Shown: positions 6,998-14,686, counted from the first letter of the stretch. The stretch is 15,802 nucleotides of DNA from Flavobacteriaceae bacterium (GCA_023301205.1 JALZVC010000260.1:1-15802); one strand, 5' to 3'. Notes: a model not told the origin generated them from the sequence alone. Numbers and translations are program-made.

Positions 6998-7237
6998 CTA
7001 TTTACTTAAATCAAAACGATACAACGCTTCAATTTTAGCAAAAAGTGAACCTCTTAAGTCTAGGCTAAGTTGATTTTTAGTATCACCAAAATCAAAGAAG
7101 GAACTGTAAGATCAATACCTAAAAAAATGAATAGCTGTAGCTCCATTAGTATTCTCAAACTCACTACTAAAATTTTAAGCATTCACTGAGAAATTAAGTA
7201 ATAATGAGATATAGGTGATTATGAATTTTCTATAAAT
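6998..7237 (-). pseudogene. Possible remnant of a decayed gene (C-terminal fragment)
   Basis: One minus-strand frame from 7237 to the stop at 7000-6998 reads as protein-like sequence interrupted by two stops: TAA at 7177-7175 and TGA at 7114-7112. The last piece contains FFDFGDTKNQLSLDLRGS and then AKIEALYRFDLSK, with alternating polar and hydrophobic residues like a beta-strand-rich C-terminus. A seven-A run (7121-7127, plus strand) beside the TGA is a possible indel site. No family is recognised, and open stretches of this size can occur by chance. Confidence 0.3.
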
Positions 7238-7425
7238 TTAGCTTATAAATTGTTAGATACGTTTTCGGCTAAAATTCCGTAATTTCGTAAGCTTAAATTA
7301 TTGGTGCTAATCAATACTACTTTTTGTGGTGCTTGTGGCATTTCAGAAATTAAAAAATCACGACAAATTTTATATTGAGTACTTCGAGAGACTCAGCATA
7401 AACTTATTAGAAATAAAGCAGAAAC
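7238..7425. other. ileS upstream region
   Basis: Noncoding leader of the ileS operon. TAATTTCG at 7280-7287 matches 7 of 8 positions of TAnnTTTG and is the best promoter candidate I see; the nearest TTG is at 7250-7252, 27 nt away, so the match is weak. If used it would give a leader of about 130 nt containing the palindrome at 7376-7395. I see no T-box or riboswitch signature. Confidence 0.3.
7375..7395. repeat. Small palindrome in the ileS leader
   Basis: TGAGT (7376-7380) and ACTCA (7391-7395) flank ACTTCGAGAG. The stem is only 5 bp. The GAGTACTTCGAGAGACTC type of sequence looks like another short flavobacterial dispersed palindrome, and it ends 30 nt before the ileS ATG. It could influence translation initiation or be an inert repeat. 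Confidence 0.4.
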
Positions 7426-10400
7426 ATGGCAACTAAGTTTAACACATACAAAGGATTAAACCTCCCCGAACTAGGAGAAGATATACTCAAATTCTGGAAA
7501 GAAGAAAACATATTTGAAGAGAGTATTGCCATACGCGAGGGTGCAGTCCCTTTTGTGTTTTTTGAAGGACCACCTTCGGCCAATGGTTTGCCAGGAATAC
7601 ATCACGTGATGGCGCGCGCTATTAAAGATATCTTTTGTCGTTATAAAACCCAAAAGGGATTTAAAGTAGATCGTAAAGCCGGTTGGGATACCCACGGTTT
7701 ACCTATTGAGCTGGGTGTAGAAAAAGAACTAAGGATTACTAAAGAAGATATTGGTAAAAAAATATCTGTAGAAGACTATAATGCAGCTTGTCGTAAAGCC
7801 GTAATGCGCTATACAGATGTCTGGAACAAAGTAACAGAAGAGTTTGGGTATTGGGTAGATATGGAAGATCCATACATCACCTACAAGCCTAAATACATGG
7901 AGTCAGTTTGGTGGTTGTTAAAACAGATTTACAACAAAGACTTACTCTATAAAGGCTACACGATACAACCGTATTCTCCCAAGGCAGGTACAGGTTTAAG
8001 TAGTCACGAGCTTAACCAACCTGGCACCTATCAAGATGTTACAGACACGACAGTAGTAGCACAGTTCCCCCTAGCCCTCGAAGGGGGAAATGTTGAGCGT
8101 TTGCTTCAGGCGTTCAAGCTAAAAGCTCCCCTTTTGGAGACTGGGGGGATTTATTTCCTTGCTTGGACAACCACACCATGGACTTTACCGTCTAACACGG
8201 CATTAACCGTAGGGCCTAAGATAGAATATGTGATGGTTGCCACTTATAATCAATATACTTTTGAGCCTGTTCACGTGATTCTTGCAAAGAATCTTGTGGG
8301 CAAGCAGTTTAAAGGAAAGTATGAACCAACAGAAGATGTTGCCATTTTAAAAAAATATACAAAAGAGGCGAAGAAGATTCCGTTTTTTGTTGCTGAAACG
8401 TGCTTGGGGAATGACCTTTTAGAAATACGTTACGAGCAGTTATTAGATTACGCAAGACCAAATGCTGGTGTAGAGAACGCTTTTAGAGTTATCGCAGGAG
8501 ATTTTGTAACCATTGAAGATGGAACGGGTATCGTACACACCGCACCTACTTTTGGACAAGATGATGCCTTGGTTGCTAAACAAGCCGTGCCAGAGGTACC
8601 GCCTTTGCTAGTGAAAGATAAGAATGATAATCTAGTTCCGTTAGTAGATTTACAGGGGAGATTTAGACCAGAAATGGGCGAGTTTGCCGGTAAGTATGTA
8701 AAGAACGAATACTATGACGATGGCGCTGCGCCAGACAAGAGTGTGGATGTAGAATTAGCCATTAAATTAAAAACAGAAAACAAGGCATTTCACGTTGAGA
8801 AATACGTACACAGTTACCCTAACTGCTGGCGTACAGATAAGCCTATTTTATATTACCCACTAGACTCGTGGTTCATTAAAGTAACTGACTTTAAAGACCG
8901 CATGCACGAGTTAAACAAAGAGATTAACTGGAAACCAAAATCTACAGGTGAAGGCCGTTTTGGTAACTGGCTTGCTAATGCTAATGACTGGAATTTATCG
9001 CGTTCTCGTTATTGGGGAATCCCTTTACCGCTCTGGAGAACAGAAGATGGTACAGAAGAAATTATCATAGGTAGCATAGAAGAACTCAAAGCAGAAATGG
9101 CACGAGCCGTGCAGGCAGGTTTTATGACTTCGGAAATGTTCCAGGATTTTCAAGTGGGTGACTTTTCCGAAGAAAATTATGATAAAGTAGATTTACATAA
9201 AAATATTGTAGATGGTATAACCTTAGTTTCGGCTTCTGGAAAACCGATGAAACGTGAGGCAGATTTAATTGATGTATGGTTTGATAGTGGTGCAATGCCT
9301 TATGCCCAATGGCACTACCCTTTTGAAAACAAAGAAAAGGTAGAAACCACATGGCACAAAGCAGATTTTATTGCAGAAGGAGTTGACCAGACTAGAGGTT
9401 GGTTCTACACAATGCACGCTATTGCGACAATGATTTTTGATGATGTAGCGTATAAAAATGTAGTATCAAACGGTCTTGTTCTTGACAAGAATGGACAGAA
9501 AATGTCTAAACGCTTAGGTAATGCCGCAGATCCTTTTGATGTTTTAAAACAATATGGTCCAGATGCTACACGCTGGTATATGATAAGCAATGCCAACCCT
9601 TGGGACAACTTAAAGTTTGACCTTGATGGTATTGGCGAAGTGCGTAACAAATTTTTTGGAACGCTCTACAACACCTATAGCTTCTTTAGTCTCTATGCAA
9701 ATCTTGATGGTTTTAATTACAGTGAAGCAGACATTGCTTTAGAAAAACGTCCAGAAATAGACCGTTGGATACTTAGCGAGTTAAACACATTAATAGCTAC
9801 AGTAGATGAAGCATTTACAGACTACGAACCTACTAAAGCAGCTAGAGCAATCCAGAATTTTGTAGGTGAGAATTTAAGTAACTGGTTTGTAAGATTAAGC
9901 AGAAGACGCTACTGGAAGGGTAGTTATGCAGAAGATAAAATCTCTGCTTACCAGACATTATATACCTGCCTATTAACCGTTTCAAAATTAGGAGCACCTA
10001 TTGCTCCATTCTTTATGGATCGTTTGTATCGTGACTTAGTTGCAGTAACAGACGGCGGAGAAAAATCTGTGCATTTAAGTGATTTCCCTTTGAGTGATGC
10101 GAGTTTCATCAACAAACACCTAGAGCGTAAAATGCAAAAAGCGCAAACGGTATCTTCTTTAGTATTATCGTTACGCCAACGCGAAAAAATTAAAGTAAGA
10201 CAACCGCTACAGAAGATTATGATACCTGTGCTAGATGCAGCAGAAAAGGAAGAGATTGAAGCAGTAAGTGATTTGATTAAAAGTGAGGTAAATGTAAAGG
10301 AGATAGAACTAATAGGAGAAGGTTCTGGTATTCTGGTAAAACAGATAAAGCCAGACTTTAAAAAGTTAGGGCCTCGTTTTGGGAAAGAAATGAAACAAGT

Positions 10401-10857
10401 AGCTGGTGCTATCAATGGTTTTGGGCAGGAAGAAATCGCACTGTTAGAAAAAGATGGTGAAATTCCACTTTTGTTTAACGAAAAAAGTGTTACATTGACA
10501 CTCGAAGACGTGATAATCAGTTCACAAGACATTGAAGGATGGCTTGTAGCCAATAATAAAGGAATTACCGTCGCGTTAGATATTACAATTACTGAGGCGC
10601 TCAAAAATGAAGGGGTGGCACGTGAGTTAGTAAACAGAATACAGAATCTTAGAAAGGACACAGGCTTTGAGGTAACCGATAGGATAAAAGTAACTATTCA
10701 AGATCAAGAGGAACTTAAAAAAGCCGTCTTAGAAAATTTAGAATATATTAAACAAGAAACATTAACAGACACGCTTAATTTTAGCCCCACTATAACAAAT
10801 GGAACGGAAATTGCTTTTGACGATATAGTAACACAAATGAGTGTCGAAAAAATATAA
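7426..10857 (+). CDS. ileS: Isoleucyl-tRNA synthetase (type 2-like, GXHH signature)
   Basis: A 1143-aa class Ia synthetase charging tRNA-Ile in the cytoplasm. Seen: EGPPSANGLPGIHH, where G57-I58-H59-H60 occupies the HIGH position; GWDTHGLPIE; the CP1 editing domain with TTTPWTLPSNTAL (248-260) and GTGIVHTAPTFGQDD (366-380, with the editing Asp); KMSKR at 692-696; then an anticodon-binding helical domain and a long C-terminal region with ARELVNRIQNLRKDTGFEV. Length and motifs fit the eukaryote-like IleRS2 group, often linked to mupirocin resistance. Residues 214-242 are encoded by a GC-rich palindromic element (8065-8151), unlike the rest of the gene. The DksA-like gene begins 2 nt after the stop, so the two are surely co-transcribed. 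Start ATG at 7426, no Shine-Dalgarno. Confidence 0.97.
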   Translation: MATKFNTYKGLNLPELGEDILKFWKEENIFEESIAIREGAVPFVFFEGPPSANGLPGIHHVMARAIKDIFCRYKTQKGFKVDRKAGWDTHGLPIELGVEKELRITKEDIGKKISVEDYNAACRKAVMRYTDVWNKVTEEFGYWVDMEDPYITYKPKYMESVWWLLKQIYNKDLLYKGYTIQPYSPKAGTGLSSHELNQPGTYQDVTDTTVVAQFPLALEGGNVERLLQAFKLKAPLLETGGIYFLAWTTTPWTLPSNTALTVGPKIEYVMVATYNQYTFEPVHVILAKNLVGKQFKGKYEPTEDVAILKKYTKEAKKIPFFVAETCLGNDLLEIRYEQLLDYARPNAGVENAFRVIAGDFVTIEDGTGIVHTAPTFGQDDALVAKQAVPEVPPLLVKDKNDNLVPLVDLQGRFRPEMGEFAGKYVKNEYYDDGAAPDKSVDVELAIKLKTENKAFHVEKYVHSYPNCWRTDKPILYYPLDSWFIKVTDFKDRMHELNKEINWKPKSTGEGRFGNWLANANDWNLSRSRYWGIPLPLWRTEDGTEEIIIGSIEELKAEMARAVQAGFMTSEMFQDFQVGDFSEENYDKVDLHKNIVDGITLVSASGKPMKREADLIDVWFDSGAMPYAQWHYPFENKEKVETTWHKADFIAEGVDQTRGWFYTMHAIATMIFDDVAYKNVVSNGLVLDKNGQKMSKRLGNAADPFDVLKQYGPDATRWYMISNANPWDNLKFDLDGIGEVRNKFFGTLYNTYSFFSLYANLDGFNYSEADIALEKRPEIDRWILSELNTLIATVDEAFTDYEPTKAARAIQNFVGENLSNWFVRLSRRRYWKGSYAEDKISAYQTLYTCLLTVSKLGAPIAPFFMDRLYRDLVAVTDGGEKSVHLSDFPLSDASFINKHLERKMQKAQTVSSLVLSLRQREKIKVRQPLQKIMIPVLDAAEKEEIEAVSDLIKSEVNVKEIELIGEGSGILVKQIKPDFKKLGPRFGKEMKQVAGAINGFGQEEIALLEKDGEIPLLFNEKSVTLTLEDVIISSQDIEGWLVANNKGITVALDITITEALKNEGVARELVNRIQNLRKDTGFEVTDRIKVTIQDQEELKKAVLENLEYIKQETLTDTLNFSPTITNGTEIAFDDIVTQMSVEKI
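8065..8151. repeat. In-frame REP/BIME-like palindromic element inside ileS
   Basis: An 87-nt stretch with G and C runs unlike the rest of the window. Left hairpin: TTCCCCCT (8065-8072) with AGGGGGAA (8082-8089), perfect, loop AGCCCTCGA. Middle stem: TTGAGCG (8093-8099) with CGTTCAA (8111-8117), one G-T wobble. Right hairpin: CTCCCC (8126-8131) with GGGGGG (8143-8148), one wobble. The right end read on the minus strand (ATCCCCCCAGTCTCC...GGGGAGCT) resembles the left end (TTCCCCCTAGCCCTCG...AGGGGGAA), so the element has inverted, related ends, as in a bacterial interspersed mosaic element. It is 29 codons, open, and encodes FPLALEGG ... APLLETGGI between QF and the conserved LAWTTTPW. Confidence 0.65.
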
Positions 10858-10859
10858 TT

Positions 10860-11237
10860 ATGAGCGAAAATAGAGTACGATATACAGATGCGCAACTTGA
10901 AGAATTTAAATCATTAATTCAAGAAAAAATACTAAAAGCACAAGCGCAGTTTGAACTAATAGAAAGTGCATACAGAAATGACAGTGATAATGGCACAAAT
11001 GACACCTCACCTACTTTTAAAGCCTTTGATGAAGGTAGTGAAGTGATGAGTAAAGAGACTGCCTCACAGTTAGCTATTAGACAAGAAAAATTTATACGCG
11101 ACCTTAAAAATGCATTAATTCGTATTGAGAATAAAACGTATGGTATTTGCCGTGTCACTAAAAAATTGATAAATCCTGAGCGTTTAAAATTGGTTCCCCA
11201 TGCAACATTAAGTATTGAGGCAAAGAATATGCAATAA
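10860..11237 (+). CDS. DksA/TraR-family protein with degenerate zinc finger
   Basis: A 125-aa protein. The N-terminal half is predicted helical (residues about 10-40 and 65-90), as in the DksA coiled coil, followed by ENKTYGICRVTKKLINPERL and VPHATLSIEAK, which follows the TraR/DksA C-terminal finger pattern (YGxCxxxGxxIxxxRLxAxPxAxxC). Of the four zinc Cys only C97 remains; the later pair is replaced (ATLSIEAK). Bacteroidetes homologues are commonly like this, so it is probably functional without zinc. Family members act on RNA polymerase in the secondary channel, often with ppGpp; that role here is inferred. The gene starts 2 nt after ileS and is followed by a strong terminator. Confidence 0.88.
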   Translation: MSENRVRYTDAQLEEFKSLIQEKILKAQAQFELIESAYRNDSDNGTNDTSPTFKAFDEGSEVMSKETASQLAIRQEKFIRDLKNALIRIENKTYGICRVTKKLINPERLKLVPHATLSIEAKNMQ

Positions 11238-11263
11238 AACAACCTAACCTTTTTTGCTATTCT

Positions 11264-11297
11264 AACCAACCTCCACAAAAAGGCGGTTGGTTTTTTT
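11264..11297 (+). terminator. Intrinsic terminator after the ileS-dksA-like unit
   Basis: AACCAACC (11264-11271) pairs perfectly with GGTTGGTT (11285-11292). After a T/C mismatch, CC (11273-11274) with GG (11282-11283) extends the stem around a loop of ACAAAAA. The T-run spans 11291-11297. This is the clearest rho-independent terminator in the window. Its last T is immediately followed by the ATG of the next gene (11298). Confidence 0.85.
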
Positions 11298-11924
11298 ATG
11301 AGAATAATCTATACTTTTTTATTACTTTTTATTTTTTCTACACCACTATTTTCTCAAAAAGTGATGGAGAAACAAATTGACATTTCAGAAATACAACGAA
11401 TTCTGTTTCATGCAGATGATGTGTTTAGTATCAATATAGCTGCCGCCCCTTCCTCAACTATGAAAATTGCCGCTTCTGTAGCTGGAGAAAACGCAGAAAA
11501 TATAGTGATCGATATTAAAGAAACGTCAAATACGCTAACTATTTCAACTGGTTTTACACCATTTTTTATTCAAGCCAATGATAAACTTGCCGCGCACAAA
11601 GTAATGTCTATTGAACTTGATGTTTGGGTGCCAGAAAATCTATATGTTGCGATTTATTCGGAAATTGCTTCTGTAAATTGCTTCGGAAATTTTAAGTACT
11701 TTCAAGCGTATTTAGATGAAGGGACGTGTACTATTTCAGATTTTTCGGGTAATGGGACTATACAGACAAAACGAGGAGACATTGCCTTGAAAGACTTAAA
11801 AGACGTGGAGATTAAAGCCAGTTCTAAAACCGGTGAAATACACGGAATTGTACCAGAAAACCAATTATATCAATTAGATATAAAGACTGTTTCTGGAGAT
11901 ATTACTATACTTGAAACCAATTAA
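11298..11924 (+). CDS. Secreted beta-rich protein (DUF4097/GIN-like), function unknown
   Basis: A 208-aa protein. Residues 1-20 (MRIIYTFLLLFIFSTPLFSQ) form a clear Sec signal peptide, with likely cleavage near SQ; there is no lipobox Cys. The mature part alternates short beta-type segments (VAIYSEIASVNC, TISDFSGNGTIQTKRGD, IKTVSGDITIL) like the beta-helical GIN/DUF4097-type domains found in Bacteroidetes periplasmic proteins. The family assignment is by appearance only. The ATG follows the terminator T-tract directly and no other in-frame start would keep the signal peptide. No promoter box was found between terminator and start, so expression presumably depends on read-through or an unseen promoter. 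lspA begins 49 nt downstream. Confidence 0.8.
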   Translation: MRIIYTFLLLFIFSTPLFSQKVMEKQIDISEIQRILFHADDVFSINIAAAPSSTMKIAASVAGENAENIVIDIKETSNTLTISTGFTPFFIQANDKLAAHKVMSIELDVWVPENLYVAIYSEIASVNCFGNFKYFQAYLDEGTCTISDFSGNGTIQTKRGDIALKDLKDVEIKASSKTGEIHGIVPENQLYQLDIKTVSGDITILETN

Positions 11925-11973
11925 TATCGTTATTTTTACAGCCCATTCATATTTCAGAAATTAGTTTGACCCT

Positions 11974-12603
11974 ATGTCATTAAAAAAAGCATACCTCATC
12001 ATTATTAGTATTTTAATCATAGATCAGGTATCTAAGATTTACATTAAGACCCATTTTATTTTAGGGGAAGATGTTGACGTGTTTTCTTGGTTTAAAATTC
12101 ATTTTGTAGAGAATAAAGGGATGGCTTGGGGAGCACAAATTCCTGGGGAGTACGGGAAACTTTTTCTTACTTTATTTAGACTCGTTGCCATTGCAGGAAT
12201 TGCTTGGTGGCTTAACGATGCAGTGCGTAAAAAAGGCGCTAAAATTCTTATTGCAGCCATTGCCTTAATTTTTGCAGGTGCGTTTGGTAACATTATAGAT
12301 TCTGTTTTTTACGGGGTACTCTTTGACAGTAGTACGGCGCAAGTAGCCCATTTTCTTCCAGAGGCAGGAGGATATAGCACGCTCTTTCACGGGCACGTAG
12401 TAGATATGTTATATTTCCCGTTATACTCTGGCGTGTTACCAGAATGGATCCCGTTTGTAGGTGGAGATTACTTTACGTTTTTTGATCCCGTTTTTAATGT
12501 GGCAGATATGGCAATTAGTACTGGCGTAGGTATGCTCTTAGTCTTTCATAAAAAGACCTTCCCGAGTACAAAGAAAAAGGTTGAAAGCTCTACTGCTGCT
12601 TAA
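11974..12603 (+). CDS. lspA: Lipoprotein signal peptidase (signal peptidase II)
   Basis: A 209-aa inner-membrane aspartic peptidase that cleaves the signal peptide of prolipoproteins after diacylglyceryl transfer. Motifs seen: IIDQVSK (D17), FVENKGMAWG (about 44-53), GNIIDS with catalytic D109, and FNVADMAIS with catalytic D178. Four hydrophobic segments are visible. The protein is longer than the E. coli enzyme because of a stretch between the two catalytic motifs (about 118-170, including HGHVVDMLYFPL), which is usual for Bacteroidetes LspA. Linkage with ileS also occurs in E. coli, so the order ileS ... lspA is conserved context. The stop codon shares TTAA (12600-12603) with the convergent response regulator. 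A 7-of-8 promoter-like TTAGTTTG (11961-11968) precedes the start but lacks a -33 partner. Confidence 0.96.
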   Translation: MSLKKAYLIIISILIIDQVSKIYIKTHFILGEDVDVFSWFKIHFVENKGMAWGAQIPGEYGKLFLTLFRLVAIAGIAWWLNDAVRKKGAKILIAAIALIFAGAFGNIIDSVFYGVLFDSSTAQVAHFLPEAGGYSTLFHGHVVDMLYFPLYSGVLPEWIPFVGGDYFTFFDPVFNVADMAISTGVGMLLVFHKKTFPSTKKKVESSTAA

Positions 12604-13025
12604 GCGCTGTATGGCGCCTTATTAAAAATAGCTTCAAATGTATTAAGCTCAACTGGCTTTATTAAATAGTCTGTAACCAATTCAAACTCTTTTGCGCGTT
12701 CTATTTCTGCTTTATCTATTGATGAGCTTACAATATATAACGTTGTTTTTAAATTTGCAGGGGGCTTTATTGCTGTAAATTCTTTTAAAAAATCCCACCC
12801 ATTCATCACTGGCATATTAAGATCTAATAAAATAATCTCTGGAAATTTATCTTGAGTAAGATTATTGAAAATCGCTTTAGAATAATCTAATGCTTCCTGT
12901 CCATTTTTAAAAATAATAAGATTGTCAGATAGTTTCTTAATGTTAATTATTTTCTTAACTAAATTTACATAAACATCATCATCGTCAATAATACAAGATA
13001 ACTCTATAGGTGACTGAAGACTCAT
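12600..13025 (-). CDS. Single-domain response regulator (CheY-like receiver)
   Basis: A 141-aa protein made of one receiver domain and no output domain. Seen: the acidic cluster IIDDDD (residues 12-17), phosphoacceptor D68 in LLDLNMPVMNGWDF, the switch Ser in IVSSS (about 100-102) and the conserved Lys K123 in YLIKPV. All active-site residues are present, so it should be phosphorylatable. It lies 38 nt downstream of the decayed PAS/histidine kinase gene at 13064-14205, its probable original partner. Stand-alone receivers paired with this kinase type are common in flavobacteria. With its kinase broken it may take phosphate from another kinase. The stop overlaps the lspA stop. Confidence 0.92.
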   Translation of the reverse strand: MSLQSPIELSCIIDDDDVYVNLVKKIINIKKLSDNLIIFKNGQEALDYSKAIFNNLTQDKFPEIILLDLNMPVMNGWDFLKEFTAIKPPANLKTTLYIVSSSIDKAEIERAKEFELVTDYLIKPVELNTFEAIFNKAPYSA

Positions 13026-13063
13026 AAGTGCTGGGGGAATATACCTATTAGAAAAACTTGATC

Positions 13064-14205
13064 TTAAAATCGTATCGTAGATGTAGTATATTTATTTGGA
13101 ATACTCTCAACTTTTATAGTACCACCTAGTCCTTCAATTTGATTTCGGGTCATATAGAGCCCAACATCTGTTGCGTTTGCGTTATTATGAAAAGTTTGAT
13201 ACATGCCAAAAACTCGATCTCCAAAAATATCCAGATCTATACCCAAGTCATTGTCTTTTATTAAAAGGCAACCTTTATCATCATCAAGATATGTGCATAT
13301 TTGAATAGAAGCGTTCCTATCTGGATGTTTGTACTTTAATGCATTTGACAAAAGATTTTGAAGTATACTTTCAAGATAAGGCTCAATAAAGTCGACTTCT
13401 GGAAATTCTGTAAAATTTACAAAAATATCTGCCTTCGCCTCGAGAATTTCGTTTTTTAGGGTATGTATAACCTTGTCGTAAACATCTTGAATTCTAATTG
13501 CTTTCTTATTACCTATGCTTTTATGAGTAACAGCGACTATCTCGTTTAAGTCTGTAAGTGTCTGGTTTAAATTACCAGCAATATCAGATAAGCTATTCAT
13601 TAAATCTGCTTTATCCTCAACCGCCTCTTCATTAGTCATGTCAAATAAATCTAGTGTCAATTGAAAGTTACTAGCATGTGATCTTAAATTATGAGAAACA
13701 ATATGCGCAAAATTCTGTAATCTATTTTTTTGATGCTCTATCTTTTTCAATGAATTTTCTAGAGCTAATTCTTTTGTTTTTTCCTTATCGATATCTATAA
13801 AGACTCCGTGAATTCCAGTTACCTCCCCTTCATCATTATAACGTGGCCTTCCTTTGGCTTTAACCCAAAAAGGCTTTTTATAGTAGGTCTGCATTTTAAT
13901 TGCGGTCTCAAACGCAACACCGTTTCCACATTCTAAAAACTGTTTGGTAGCCCTTTGTCTATGTTCTCCTTATACATAGAATTCAAGGAGCCCATATAAA
14001 AAAGGTTTATAATCTTCGGGAAAGCCTAGAATAGCTCTTGCAGCTGGATCTAAGTATGATTTTTTGTTTTCAAATCTATGCTCCATCCACCAGCACCCGT
14101 AAGTGATGCAACTTCTTTATAATAAAAATTATCAAACGATTGCAAAGGTTGTTTAAGCTTCTCTTTCATAAATATACTACGTCTATTATGAGTTAAAATA
14201 TTCAT
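13064..14205 (-). pseudogene. PAS-domain histidine kinase, disrupted
   Basis: Reading from ATG 14205-14203, the protein runs MNILTHNRR ... GGWSIDLKTK and ends at TAG 14052-14050; restoring one A in the six-A run (minus strand, 14065-14060) moves it into the frame SYLDPAARAILGFPEDY of a PAS domain. That frame meets an in-frame TAA at 13972-13970 (EFYV-stop-GEHRQRA) and then stays open to 13064, covering PAC (GEVTGIHGVFIDIDKEK), the H-box FAHIVSHNLRS and a HATPase domain with N-box NLLSNALKYK. The ATP-lid boxes look altered: DNDLG (13255-13241) for DNGLG, and DVGLY (13168-13154) for GIGLY. The remaining ORF from an internal ATG at 13894 would lack most of the PAS domain. Two disruptions plus altered glycines argue for decay over a sequencing error. 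Confidence 0.8.
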
Positions 14206-14272
14206 ATTAGTCAAATTTGAGAGATGTAATATATAAAATATTCTATTTGTAGGGTATTTCTTTCAAATACGC

Positions 14273-14686
14273 TTAATCACCACTTGACAAAAGTGTGAAT
14301 GGATAGGCATTTATATTTCTGGCAATTGCAAATAGGATGGCGAGACCAAAGTAACCATAAATGAATCGCTTATCATAAAATAACATAAAACGATGCGACG
14401 CATCAAAAAGGTAATTATATACTTTAAAACCTAAACTGTAAATAATTAATGGGATAGAAAGTATAAAAAATGGATTGAGTTTAAACGCAGCTACAATATC
14501 ACCGTGCAGCAATTGGTGTATTGCACGCTGAGAACCGCAACCTGGGCACTCAAGCCCTGTAGCATATCGCAATGGACACGATAAAAAGAAGGAGTGCTCT
14601 GTGGGGTTAAATTTAAAGTAGAAATAAAAAACCCCACCTAATACAGCGAAAGAAAAGGTAAGTATAGAAAGTCTTTTGGGATTCAT
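14273..14686 (-). CDS. DUF2752 membrane protein
   Basis: A 137-aa protein with three hydrophobic segments (about 8-25, 73-90, 107-122). The DUF2752 signature is clear: C37, then LECPGCGSQRAIHQLLHGD (residues 45-63, with C47 and C50 in CPGCGSQR) and FKLNPFF. Function is unknown; the paired Cys could bind metal or form disulfides. The ATG overlaps the stop of the upstream CD225-like gene by one base (TAATG), indicating translational coupling and a likely joint role in the membrane. The C-terminus ends 67 nt before the start of the kinase pseudogene. Confidence 0.9.
   Translation of the reverse strand: MNPKRLSILTFSFAVLGGVFYFYFKFNPTEHSFFLSCPLRYATGLECPGCGSQRAIHQLLHGDIVAAFKLNPFFILSIPLIIYSLGFKVYNYLFDASHRFMLFYDKRFIYGYFGLAILFAIARNINAYPFTLLSSGD

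Noticed and set aside
7238..7425. A T-box or other tRNA-sensing leader upstream of ileS
   Set aside because: No T-box core, specifier loop or antiterminator is visible, and Bacteroidetes are not known for T-box control of ileS. Only a small palindrome and a weak promoter match are present.
9948..10661. A 237-codon open frame on the minus strand inside ileS
   Set aside because: It is fully antisense to the conserved ileS reading frame, its translation is Ser/Ile/Phe-rich and low in motif content, and it resembles no family; it is a shadow frame.
10919..11278. A 119-codon minus-strand frame over the DksA-like gene
   Set aside because: It overlaps the whole DksA-like gene and the terminator, and shows no recognisable domain; a shadow of the plus-strand gene.
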